NCBI RefSeq assembly: GCF_946479415.1
Contig: NZ_CAMLFY010000145.1
Coordinates: 1-10,449, forward strand
Direction: 5' to 3'
Length of the DNA stretch: 10,449 nucleotides
Origin: an uncultured Shinella sp.
GTDB lineage: Bacteria > Pseudomonadota > Alphaproteobacteria > Rhizobiales > Rhizobiaceae
The notes below the pieces were generated by a model that was not told where the DNA came from, ran no database searches, and saw only the letters and a list, made by a program, of their open reading frames with translations. Below are positions 1 to 6,624 of the stretch, in pieces; position 1 is the stretch's first letter, and the number at the start of each line of letters is the position of its first letter. The position numbers and the translations under genes were made by a program.

Positions 1-686
1 GCCGTATCGGCGCGCAGGATGCGCGGGCCGAGCGGAATGGGCGTCACGAAATCGAGATTGCGCAGAAGCGTGCGTTCCTCATCCGAAAACCCGCCTTCCG
101 GGCCGACGAGCAGCGCCAGCTTGCGCTCCTTGATCCCGTGCAGCACCGGCAGCGGGTTCTGGCTGCCATGGCCCTCGTCGCAGAAGATGATGCGGCGCTC
201 GCGCGGCCAGTCGGCCAGCAGGTCCTCCAGCTTGCGCGGCGCGGCAACGGTGGGGATGGCGAGGATGCCGCATTGTTCGGCCGCTTCGGTCGCGTTCGCC
301 TCCAGCCGCTCGATGCTGGTGATCTTGCCTTGCACATGCTGGGTCATGACGGGTTGCAGCACGCCGGCGCCCATCTCGACGGCCTTCTGCACGAGATAAT
401 CCAGCCGGCCGACTTTCAGTGGCGCGAAGATATAGTGCAGGTCCGATGGCGCCGGTTGTGGCCGGGTCTGCTCGACCGGCGTCAGAAGCAGGCGCTTGCG
501 GGTCGGCAGTGACAGCGTGGCATGCCACTCGCCGTCGCGCCCGTTGAACAGCAGCACGGCATCGCCGTCGCCCATGCGCAGCACATTGGTGAGATAGTGG
601 AAATGGTCTTTCGATGCTTCGAAGGCCTGGCCCTCGGCAAGGGCGTCGCCGACGAACAGGCGCTGCATCCGGTAGTTCGCACGCAT
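1..686 (-). CDS. rsmE: 16S rRNA (uracil-1498-N3)-methyltransferase RsmE, 3' end cut by window edge
   Basis: RsmE methylates N3 of U1498 in 16S rRNA of the 30S subunit, using S-adenosylmethionine; it is a cytoplasmic SPOUT (knotted) methyltransferase. The reading frame is open from ATG at 684-686 to the window edge, giving 228 residues; the family is usually about 240-250, so only the last few residues are missing. The N-terminal ~75 residues fit the PUA-like RNA-binding part. The C-terminal part carries the family signatures EAAEQC (134-139), [12 protein letters not shown] (193-204) and the knot motif [10 protein letters not shown] (219-228). The start lies 10 nt after the pit stop codon with only a weak Shine-Dalgarno sequence, which suggests translation coupled to pit. 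I see the motifs directly; the modification site is family knowledge. The call is secure. Confidence 0.95.
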   Translation of the reverse strand, partial: MRANYRMQRLFVGDALAEGQAFEASKDHFHYLTNVLRMGDGDAVLLFNGRDGEWHATLSLPTRKRLLLTPVEQTRPQPAPSDLHYIFAPLKVGRLDYLVQKAVEMGAGVLQPVMTQHVQGKITSIERLEANATEAAEQCGILAIPTVAAPRKLEDLLADWPRERRIIFCDEGHGSQNPLPVLHGIKERKLALLVGPEGGFSDEERTLLRNLDFVTPIPLGPRILRADT

Positions 687-696
687 GATCTTGATC

Positions 697-2199
697 TCAG
701 GTGAAGAGCGCGTTGAGCGCGAGGAAGACGAGGGCCGAGAGCATGGCCGAAACGGGCAAGGTTACGATCCAGGCCGAGATGATCGTCATGAAATGCGAGC
801 GGCGCACGAGATAGCGCCGGCGCGTCTCATCGAGATTGGCCGGGGGCTCTTCCGGCGCAATGCCGTTGCCGCGGCTGCGGATATAGTCGATGCGGCGGAT
901 CGAATTGCGTGTGTACCATTCGCGGAACAGCCCGACGCCGAAGACCGCGCCGACGGCGATATGCGTGGAGGAGACGGGGATGGCGAAGGCCGAGGCGGTC
1001 AGCACTGAGACGGCGGAGGACAGCGCCACGCAGAAGGCGCGCATCGGGTTGAGCTTGGTGATCTCGTTGCCGACGATGCGGATGAGGCGGGGACCGAAGA
1101 GCAGGAGGCCGAGCGAAATGCCGAAGGCGCCGATGATCATCACCCAGAGCGGGATCGTCATCCCGCCGCCGGTATCACCCGATCGCAGCGCCGAAACGAC
1201 GCCGTAGAGCGGGCCGACGGCATTCGACACGTCGTTTGCGCCATGCGCGAAGGAGAGGAGCGCCGCCGAACAGATCAACGGAATGCGGAAGAGCACGCGC
1301 AGCGACTGGTTGCGGTTGTCGAGACCCCTAGCCGTGCGGCGCACGATGGGGCGGGTGACGACATAGGTGACGATACCGAAACCGAGGCCGATGAGCAGCG
1401 CCTCGCCGAGCGGCAGGTCGTAAAAGCCGTTCGTGCCGCCATTGGCAAGAAAGGCCGCAAAGGCACCGGCCATGACAGCGACGAGCACGGGAACCCATGT
1501 CTTGGCCGCCTCGATCTTGTCGTCGCGGTAGATGATGAATTCCTTGATGAAATATAGAAAGGCCGCCGCGATCACACCGCCGAGGATCGGCGAGACGGTC
1601 CAGCTGACGACGATGACGGCGATGGCATCCCACTGAACGCTGTGGAAGCCGCTGGCGGCCGCGCCGGCGCCGATGACGCCGCCGATGATGGAGTGGGTGG
1701 TGGAGATCGGCGCATTGGCGATCGTGGCGATGTTGATCCACAAGGCTGCGGAGACAAGTGCGGCCATCATGGCCCAGGCGAAGACTTCCGGACTTGGGAA
1801 GATGGCGCGATCGACGATGCCCGACGCGACCGTTTCAGCCACGCCCTGGCCGGCCAGAAGCGCGCCGGCAATTTCGAAGATGGCGGCGATAATGAGCGCC
1901 ACGCCCATGCTCATGGCGCGCGCGCCGACGGCAGCACCGACATTGTTCGTCACGTCGTTGGCGCCGATATTCATGGCCATGTAGGCGGCCAGCGCCGCGG
2001 TGACGGCGACGACGACGACGCCAGGCGTGCCGGTGGCATAGGTGTTGGCGACGGCCATGGCGATCAAGAGGAAGACCAGGGCAATGCCGACACCCGTCCA
2101 GGACCGCAGCACGAAATGCGTGGCCTGTTCAGTGAAGGTCAGTTTTTCCAGATCCTTGTCCAGCGTCGGCTTGCGTAGCTGGACTTGAGAATTCGCCAT
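697..2199 (-). CDS. pit: PiT-family inorganic phosphate transporter (PHO4 family)
   Basis: A 500-residue integral inner-membrane protein, probably a low-affinity phosphate (or metal-phosphate) symporter of the PiT family. The two duplicated halves typical of PHO4 proteins are visible: [14 protein letters not shown] (79-92) and [13 protein letters not shown] (319-331), each followed by a second repeat motif, ISTTHS (165-170) and VSSTHI (409-414). Roughly ten to twelve hydrophobic segments cover residues 36-52, 60-78, 98-118, 140-160, 190-215, 236-252, 264-282, 305-335, 350-370, 388-425 and 470-498. A charged loop lies at about 426-468. ATG at 2197-2199 is preceded by GGAG (2208-2211, minus) with 8 nt spacing. 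A small stem (2215-2230, 6 bp including one wobble pair) lies just upstream. Some rhizobial pit genes sit beside a DUF47 partner; none is seen here. No Pho box was found in the 69-nt upstream gap. The actual substrate ion is inferred from the family. Confidence 0.93.
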   Translation of the reverse strand: MANSQVQLRKPTLDKDLEKLTFTEQATHFVLRSWTGVGIALVFLLIAMAVANTYATGTPGVVVVAVTAALAAYMAMNIGANDVTNNVGAAVGARAMSMGVALIIAAIFEIAGALLAGQGVAETVASGIVDRAIFPSPEVFAWAMMAALVSAALWINIATIANAPISTTHSIIGGVIGAGAAASGFHSVQWDAIAVIVVSWTVSPILGGVIAAAFLYFIKEFIIYRDDKIEAAKTWVPVLVAVMAGAFAAFLANGGTNGFYDLPLGEALLIGLGFGIVTYVVTRPIVRRTARGLDNRNQSLRVLFRIPLICSAALLSFAHGANDVSNAVGPLYGVVSALRSGDTGGGMTIPLWVMIIGAFGISLGLLLFGPRLIRIVGNEITKLNPMRAFCVALSSAVSVLTASAFAIPVSSTHIAVGAVFGVGLFREWYTRNSIRRIDYIRSRGNGIAPEEPPANLDETRRRYLVRRSHFMTIISAWIVTLPVSAMLSALVFLALNALFT

Positions 2200-2268
2200 T
2201 CATGCTGCTCCGTTATTGCCAAAAGGCAGTATCGCCTCAGGGCATCGGCGGCAATATGACGATAAGCG

Positions 2269-2784
2269 CTATTGCGCGCCGGCCGTTCCGATTTTGGCGG
2301 AGGGAGCGGTGCCGGAGAGGATTTTCTGCTCGAAATTCAACAGCAATGTCTTGAGGCCGGGCTCCTGCACGCGGGCGGCGGCCTCGGTGCAATCGACCCA
2401 TTCGGCGCGGCGCTCGCCTTTTTCCGGAAAATTCTTGGCGATATCATCGACTTCGAGCGCAAAGACGCGCACGCGGCAGTCGAGCTTCAGCCCTTCCGGC
2501 ATGCCCTTCATGTAGCGGTAGCTGCCGATCGATTCCTCGATGACCTTGCCCTTCACGCCGGCCTCTTCCCAGGCTTCGCGCGCGGCGGCGGCCGAGGCGC
2601 TCTTGCCATCCATCGGCCAACCCTTGGGAATGACCCAGCGGCCGGTATCCCGGCTGGTGATCAGCAGGACTTCGACCGCCGAACCCTTCTTCTTCAGCCG
2701 ATAGCACAACGCACCATATTGCTCCTTGCAGGGTCTGCGGAACATGAGCTGGACGTCGTTGGCAATGCGGTTGAGAATGTTCAA
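2269..2784 (-). CDS. Nudix hydrolase, diphosphoinositol-polyphosphate-hydrolase-like, probable TTG start
   Basis: A cytoplasmic Nudix hydrolase of about 171 residues, expected to cleave a nucleoside-diphosphate-linked compound with Mg2+; the substrate is unknown. The lead-in RDTGRWVIPKGWP (45-57) and the box REAWEEAGV (69-77) are clear, with metal-binding Glu70, Glu73 and Glu74. The canonical Glu seven positions into the box (GX5E) is Lys61 here (G55-WPMDG-K61). The start is uncertain. TTG at 2782-2784 gives LNILNRIANDVQLMF and has GAGG 12 nt upstream. A longer frame begins at TTG 2830-2832 without a visible Shine-Dalgarno sequence and adds 16 low-complexity residues. ATG at 2743-2745 would leave 158 residues, also without a clear ribosome site. 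The gene lies between the GntR regulator and pit on the same strand, so it may share their transcript. Family call strong; start weak. Confidence 0.87.
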   Translation of the reverse strand: MNILNRIANDVQLMFRRPCKEQYGALCYRLKKKGSAVEVLLITSRDTGRWVIPKGWPMDGKSASAAAAREAWEEAGVKGKVIEESIGSYRYMKGMPEGLKLDCRVRVFALEVDDIAKNFPEKGERRAEWVDCTEAAARVQEPGLKTLLLNFEQKILSGTAPSAKIGTAGAQ

Positions 2785-2840
2785 GGTCTTCTTGTTCCTC
2801 TTGCGGCATGAATCTGCCGAGTCGTTTATCAACCATCATG

Positions 2841-2864
2841 CTTGCGCGAGATTTACGGCGCAAG
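2841..2864 (-). terminator. Small hairpin directly after the GntR gene
   Basis: A perfect 7-bp inverted repeat, CTTGCGC (2841-2847) and GCGCAAG (2858-2864), encloses a 10-nt loop and abuts the GntR stop codon at 2865-2867. No T-run follows on the minus strand, so it is not a classic intrinsic terminator. It could be a 3'-end stabilising stem, a weak attenuator between the GntR and Nudix genes, or chance. It also lies just upstream of the longer candidate Nudix start (2832). Confidence 0.28.
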
Positions 2865-3659
2865 TCAGGCTTGTGGGGGAATACCGCGTTTTTGCATGCG
2901 CAGCTGTGCAATTCTTTGCCATTCGCCGTTGCGCTCGGCGTCGCGGATTGCGACGGCGATATAGTCCATATGCGCCTGTGCGGCATTTCGTGCCGCATTT
3001 CCGTCGCCGGCCATGACGGCCGCGTAAATCGCCTCATGCTGGGCAAGAAGATGGCCGCGCGCCGTCTCGGAAGAGAAAACGAGGTGGCGGTGGAAGAAGA
3101 TCCCCTGTTCCAGCAGCCGGTAGCACGCGCGCAACGTGTGCAATAGTATGATATTATGGGCGGCCTCACCGATGGCGTTGTGCAACTCCACGTCGGCCTC
3201 GAGCTCGGCATCGAAGGAGCCGCTGTCATGGGCCGCGCGCATCGCCTGCATGATGCGGGTCAGCATCTGCCGGTCGTAATCCGTCGCGCGGCGGGCGGCG
3301 AGTTCGGCGGTGATGCCTTCGAGCTCCCGGCGATATTCGATATAGTCTGCCGTCGCCCGCTGGTGACGGGCGATAAGATCGACGACGGGGCGGGAAAACA
3401 CCTGTCCGATGATGTCGGCGACATAGGTGCCGTCGCCATGCTGACTGACGAGCAGGCCCCGGTTTTCCAGTTCCTTCAGCGCATCGCGCAGGATCGGGCG
3501 CGACACGTCGAGACGTTTGGAAAGTTCGCGCTCGCCGGGCAGCCGTTCACCGTCGCGCAACACGCCTTCGAGCAGCAAAAGTTCGATCTGCCGCACGACC
3601 TCATCGGCGGTGCGGTTGGGGCTGATGGGCGAAAAAAGGTCGAACGGCGTTTCTGTCAC
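2865..3659 (-). CDS. GntR-family (FadR/FCD subfamily) transcriptional regulator
   Basis: A 264-residue DNA-binding regulator. The N-terminal winged helix-turn-helix covers about residues 16-81, with the GntR signature LPGERELSKRLDVSRPILRDALKEL (40-64) and the wing GDGTYV (75-80). The C-terminal all-helical FCD domain covers about 102-238 and keeps the metal-binding set of this subfamily: Asp156 and His160 (DVELH), His208 (QHEAI) and His230 (AHMDY). Such proteins sense small carboxylic acids (the GlcC, LldR and PdhR relatives), so an organic-acid effector is inferred. GTG at 3657-3659 is the only workable start: an in-frame stop lies four codons upstream and no other start precedes the helix-turn-helix. 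No Shine-Dalgarno sequence is visible. It is divergent from the DUF3422 gene across 133 nt and lies upstream of the Nudix, pit and rsmE genes on the same strand. The target is not shown; despite its GlcC-like class, it is 3 kb from glcDEF. Confidence 0.9.
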   Translation of the reverse strand: MTETPFDLFSPISPNRTADEVVRQIELLLLEGVLRDGERLPGERELSKRLDVSRPILRDALKELENRGLLVSQHGDGTYVADIIGQVFSRPVVDLIARHQRATADYIEYRRELEGITAELAARRATDYDRQMLTRIMQAMRAAHDSGSFDAELEADVELHNAIGEAAHNIILLHTLRACYRLLEQGIFFHRHLVFSSETARGHLLAQHEAIYAAVMAGDGNAARNAAQAHMDYIAVAIRDAERNGEWQRIAQLRMQKRGIPPQA

Positions 3660-3667
3660 GGCGCAAG

Positions 3668-3695
3668 TCTATCAACCCAGGCGGAAACTGGTCAA
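3668..3695 (-). promoter_or_regulatory. Candidate promoter of the GntR gene, possibly giving a leaderless mRNA
   Basis: On the minus strand TTGACC (3690-3695) is followed after 16 nt by GATAGA (3668-3673). If this is a sigma-70-type promoter, transcription would start around 3660-3662, essentially at the GTG codon (3657-3659). This would explain the missing ribosome site. The -35 element is good and the -10 is poor, so the call is tentative. Confidence 0.3.
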
Positions 3696-3792
3696 TAATC
3701 TTGTCCACTGTCTTGAAGGGGCCTGCGTCAATGCGCCCTATCTCTCGGCGCCTGACATTTGTTAAGACTATGCTGTTGCACGAAGGGGGACG

Positions 3793-5079
3793 GTGCAGAA
3801 CATGGGTAACGGAAGCTTCGCTTTTCCGCAGGCGACTGCGCGTGCGCAGGCGCTGGGGGAAATCCACGCAAGGCCATATGCGCTGGTGCCATCGCCACGC
3901 GTCATCTTCCAGCTCGCCTTTCTCACCGAGGGCGGTTCGGCGGTCGATCATGCCGTGATGGGGGAGCTGTCGCGCTCGCGCGGCATCTCGCCGCCGGGGC
4001 GCGATTCCAGCCATCATGCGCTGAGCTGGGGCCAGGGCACGCTGCGCTGGGAGCGCCACACCGAATTCTCGACCTATTTCTGGGATGGTCCGGTGCCGGA
4101 GAAATTCGGCGGCGAAGTGGCCGTGCATCCGTTCGGCGACAGCTTTTCGCCGCCCGGCACGCTGATCTCGGGCATCCGCCTGGAAATTCGCCCCGATACG
4201 CCGGAGACGCGTGAAGCGATCGCCACCTTCGATCCGACCAGCCTCTGTTACAGCGAGATCAAGAACGGCCAAGGCGTCGTGCTGACCGACTTCCGCCAGA
4301 ACGGCGATGGGCTGACGCAGATCCTCGTCATCGACCGCGGCATGACGGAGGCCGGGCGCGGCGCGCTCGTCCAGCGCCTGCTCGATATCGAAACCTACCG
4401 CACGCTCGCCATGATGGGTCTGCCGCTCGCCCAGTCGCTGTCGCCGGATATCCGCCGCATCGAGGATGGGCTGACCGGCATCACCAATGCCATGAAGCAG
4501 CACGCCCGCGACAAGGCCGACGAACTCTTGACCGAGATCACCCGCCTGGCTGCCGAACTGGAGGCCAACGCGGCCCTCAGCCTTTACCGCTTCGGCGCCA
4601 GCCGCGCCTATTACGGCATTGTGCAGGAACGCATCCGCACGCTGGCCGAAAGCGCGGTGCCCGGTTACGAAACGCTCGGGTTCTTCCTCGAGCGCCGCCT
4701 CGCACCCGCCATGCGCACCTGCCAGTCGATCGAGGAGCGGCAAGCCAACCTGTCACGCAAGCTCGCCCGCGCGACGGCGCTGCTGCGCAGCTGGATCGAC
4801 GTGGAACTGGAACAGCTCAACACGACGCTGCTGAATTCGATGGACCGACGCGCGAAGCTGCAATTGCGCCTGCAGCAGACCGTCGAAGGCCTGTCGGTCG
4901 CCGCGATCTCCTACTATGTCATCGGCCTGTTCGGCTATGTGGCGAAGGCCGCGCATGGCCTCGGCCTGGAGGTGAAGCCGGAAACGCTGACCGGCATCGC
5001 CGTGCCCTTCGTCATTATCGGCATGTGGCTGCTCGTCCGCGCGATCAAGCACAAGCACGCGGAAGAGGACAAGCACTAG
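3793..5079 (+). CDS. DUF3422-family membrane-anchored protein, function unknown
   Basis: A 428-residue protein of the DUF3422 family, for which I know no established biochemical function. The family's N-terminal hallmark is visible as LGEIHARPYALVPSP (21-35). A mixed, mostly soluble region follows to about 360, with long helical, charged stretches at 222-262 and 312-362 that could form coiled coils. Two hydrophobic segments near the C-terminus (about 366-384 and 400-416) suggest a membrane hairpin, ending in a short basic/acidic tail. There is no signal peptide, so most of the protein is probably cytoplasmic. GTG at 3793 has AAGG 6 nt upstream; ATG at 3802 (three codons in) is a reasonable alternative, with GGGGA 11 nt upstream. 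It is divergent from the GntR gene and converges on the exported-protein gene with a 15-nt gap and no clear terminator. Assignment comes from overall recognition of the family. Confidence 0.88.
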   Translation: MQNMGNGSFAFPQATARAQALGEIHARPYALVPSPRVIFQLAFLTEGGSAVDHAVMGELSRSRGISPPGRDSSHHALSWGQGTLRWERHTEFSTYFWDGPVPEKFGGEVAVHPFGDSFSPPGTLISGIRLEIRPDTPETREAIATFDPTSLCYSEIKNGQGVVLTDFRQNGDGLTQILVIDRGMTEAGRGALVQRLLDIETYRTLAMMGLPLAQSLSPDIRRIEDGLTGITNAMKQHARDKADELLTEITRLAAELEANAALSLYRFGASRAYYGIVQERIRTLAESAVPGYETLGFFLERRLAPAMRTCQSIEERQANLSRKLARATALLRSWIDVELEQLNTTLLNSMDRRAKLQLRLQQTVEGLSVAAISYYVIGLFGYVAKAAHGLGLEVKPETLTGIAVPFVIIGMWLLVRAIKHKHAEEDKH

Positions 5080-5094
5080 GACTGGCCAGGCCTG

Positions 5095-5601
5095 TTATGT
5101 CGAGAGATCGCACTCGTAGCGCGGCACGCCGTCGCGCACGGCAAAGCCCGTCTGCCAGCCGAAGCCGCTGTCGTCCTGCTTGGCAAGCTTCTTCTGGGCG
5201 GCCGCACCGCGCGCCTTGAAGGCGGCCTCGGCCTGTTTCAGCGCCGACGTTTCGAAGACCACGGTATGCGAGCTGAAACCGCTTTCCAGCTCGGTGATAT
5301 AGACTTCGATCTCCTTGACCGGAACGCCACGCCAGGTGCCATCGACGACGGGCAGGGTGATGTGGAGATATTCGTCGTGCGGCGTCACGGTCGGCTTGCC
5401 GAATGCGGCCTCGTAACCCCCGGGGATCGCCACCGAGCCTTCCTTGCGGGCGAAGGCATAACTCGACTGGAGCATGTCCCCGAGCGCATCGGTGTAATTG
5501 CAGGCGTCGTCAAAGCCCTGGAGCAGCGGATCGAGCGGCTGTGCCGCCGCCGGAAGCGCAAGGCCCAGGAAGGCTGCCACAAGGCTCGTTCTGCCACGCA
5601 T
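5095..5601 (-). CDS. Small exported protein of unknown function
   Basis: A 168-residue protein that I do not recognise. It starts with a typical Sec signal peptide: basic MRGR, hydrophobic core at residues 7-16, and a probable cleavage site after Ala20 (LPAAA-Q). The mature protein is about 148 residues, with two cysteines (Cys34 and Cys164) that could form a disulfide in the periplasm, and no further membrane segment. The frame is open much further upstream (to 5778), but that extension runs inside the LysR gene and would bury the signal peptide. ATG at 5599-5601 also has a good ribosome site (AGGG at 5610-5613, 8 nt spacing). It begins 22 nt after the LysR stop, so the two are probably co-transcribed. 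Its job is unknown; a periplasmic location is inferred. Confidence 0.82.
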   Translation of the reverse strand: MRGRTSLVAAFLGLALPAAAQPLDPLLQGFDDACNYTDALGDMLQSSYAFARKEGSVAIPGGYEAAFGKPTVTPHDEYLHITLPVVDGTWRGVPVKEIEVYITELESGFSSHTVVFETSALKQAEAAFKARGAAAQKKLAKQDDSGFGWQTGFAVRDGVPRYECDLST

Positions 5602-5623
5602 GCGGTCTTCCCTTCTGGTTTCG

Positions 5624-6520
5624 TCAGCGTTCCCAATAGGGCAGAGGGCCGTAAAGGTCGGCGAGATAGTCGATGAACAGCCGAACCTTGATCGGCAGGA
5701 ATTGCCGGCTCGGATAGACGGCCGAAAGAACCACGTTGCGCGAGCCCTCGTAGTCCGGCAGCACCTGCACGAGTTCACCGCTCTTCAGTGCCGGGCCGAC
5801 ATCCCAGGTGGAGCGCAGCGCAATGCCCATGCCGGAGAACACGGCCTCGCGCACGACCTCGCTCGAATTGGTGTAGAGCGGTCCATGCGGGCGATAGGTG
5901 ACGCTGCCGTCCGGGCCTTCCAGCCGCCAGACGTCCTGCGTGTGCGGCGGCAGGCAGACATGGCCTGCAAGCTCCTCCAGCGAGGCCGGTGAACCGTGGC
6001 GGGCAATATAATTTGGCGAGGCGCACAGCACGCGCCGTACCGGGGCAAGCCGGCGGGCGACGAGCGAGGAGTCCGACAGTTCGCCGATGCGGATGGCAAG
6101 ATCGAAGCCGCCGCCGACGATATCGGAAAAGTCGTCGGTGAGGACGAGGTTCATGGTGAGTTCGGGATGGTCGTCCATGAAGCCCTTGAGGTTCGGTGCG
6201 ATATGCATGCGGCCGAACGAGGTGGGGGCGGAAATCCTCAGCGTGCCGCGCACGGCGCCCGACCGGCCGGAGGCGAAGGCTTCCGCCTCCTCGATGCCCG
6301 AGAGAATGCCGACGATGCGTTCGTAGAACCCTTGCCCGGCCTCGGTCAGCGAGATTTGCCGCGTCGTGCGCTGGAACAGCCGCGTGCCGAGCCGCTCCTC
6401 CAATCGCTTGATGCGTTTGGAGATGACGGCTGGGGATAGACCGAGCGCCCGCCCCGCTGCCGACATACTTCCCATGGAGATGACGCGGGAGAAGATTTCG
6501 AGGTCACCGAGATTGGTCAT
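5624..6520 (-). CDS. LysR-family transcriptional regulator, divergent from glcDEF
   Basis: A 298-residue LysR-type regulator of normal length. The N-terminal winged helix-turn-helix (about 3-62) includes the LysR signature AAGRALGLSPAVISKRIKRLE (21-41) and RLFQRTTRQISLTEAG (47-62). The effector-binding domain follows from about residue 92 (GTLRISAPTSFGR) to the C-terminus and resembles the large CrgA/DmlR-like group. The effector cannot be read from sequence. ATG at 6518-6520 has only a weak GGA ribosome site (6530-6532, 9 nt spacing). The gene is divergent from glcD across 104 nt containing a perfect T-N11-A dyad, the classic arrangement for a LysR protein controlling its neighbour and itself. 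Regulation of glcDEF is therefore a reasonable inference, not shown. The gene for a small exported protein follows 22 nt downstream. Confidence 0.93.
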   Translation of the reverse strand: MTNLGDLEIFSRVISMGSMSAAGRALGLSPAVISKRIKRLEERLGTRLFQRTTRQISLTEAGQGFYERIVGILSGIEEAEAFASGRSGAVRGTLRISAPTSFGRMHIAPNLKGFMDDHPELTMNLVLTDDFSDIVGGGFDLAIRIGELSDSSLVARRLAPVRRVLCASPNYIARHGSPASLEELAGHVCLPPHTQDVWRLEGPDGSVTYRPHGPLYTNSSEVVREAVFSGMGIALRSTWDVGPALKSGELVQVLPDYEGSRNVVLSAVYPSRQFLPIKVRLFIDYLADLYGPLPYWER

Positions 6521-6552
6521 GCAGCCGTGTCCAATGATTGCCTAAGCGGACA

Positions 6553-6567
6553 AAATGCTTAGCATTT
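6553..6567. promoter_or_regulatory. Palindrome in the LysR-glcD intergenic region
   Basis: AAATGC-TTA-GCATTT is a perfect 6-bp dyad. Its centre is shared with a second inverted repeat, CTAAGC (6542-6547) with GCTTAG (6557-6562), spaced by 9 nt. It lies in the divergent promoter region and could be a second regulator site; which protein binds is unknown. Confidence 0.4.
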
Positions 6568-6582
6568 GCACCTCTCAATAGG

Positions 6583-6607
6583 AAGTGGTAAAGAAAACAG
6601 ACCACTT
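6583..6607. promoter_or_regulatory. Probable LysR-type operator (T-N11-A dyad) at the glcD promoter
   Basis: AAGTGGT (6583-6589) and ACCACTT (6601-6607) form a perfect 7-bp inverted repeat separated by 11 nt, so the inner T and A give the T-N11-A pattern of LysR-family sites. It lies 18-42 nt before the glcD start codon. A possible promoter, TTGCAC (6566-6571), 17 nt, TAAAGA (6589-6594), would place the dyad over its -10 element and start site; that would fit repression of glcD, or control of the LysR gene on the other strand. The dyad is seen directly; the binding protein and the sign of control are inferred. Confidence 0.55.
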
Positions 6608-6613
6608 GAGTGC

Positions 6614-6617
6614 GGAG
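6614..6617 (+). promoter_or_regulatory. Ribosome binding site fixing the glcD start
   Basis: GGAG lies 7 nt before ATG at 6625. The frame could begin five codons earlier at GTG 6610, but that codon overlaps the region of this site and has no site of its own, so 6625 is preferred. Confidence 0.7.
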
Positions 6618-6624
6618 ATTAGGA

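Noticed and set aside
1642..2178. A plus-strand ORF rich in Gly/Asp/His opposite pit
   Set aside because: It is the complement of the hydrophobic Ala/Val/Ile codons of the transporter and not a plausible protein.
2215..2230. A small stem (ATTGCC/GGCAGT with AAAA loop) upstream of pit as a possible terminator or regulatory RNA
   Set aside because: Only 6 bp including a wobble pair, with no T-run and too little structure for a riboswitch; likely chance.
3759..3770. TTGT-TAAG-ACTA as a FadR-type operator
   Set aside because: It resembles the TnGTnnnACnA consensus but has four rather than three central bases, so it does not match.
3752..3774. CTGACA (3752-3757) and TATGCT (3769-3774) as a promoter for the DUF3422 gene
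   Set aside because: Each hexamer alone is plausible, but their 11-nt spacing is too short for a sigma-70-type promoter, and no better pair was seen.
3601..4743. A 380-codon minus-strand ORF opposite the DUF3422 gene
   Set aside because: It is antisense to a well-supported gene, reads as His/Arg/Ala/Gly-rich sequence without a domain, and is the usual shadow frame in high-GC DNA.
5080..5094. GC-rich 15-nt gap between the convergent DUF3422 and exported-protein genes as a bidirectional terminator
   Set aside because: It contains only the short palindrome CAGGCCTG and no stem with a U-run on either strand.
5602..5778. An N-terminal extension of the exported protein to 5778
   Set aside because: It lies within the LysR gene, gives Cys/Arg-rich sequence, and would place the signal peptide internally; ATG at 5601 has a good ribosome site.
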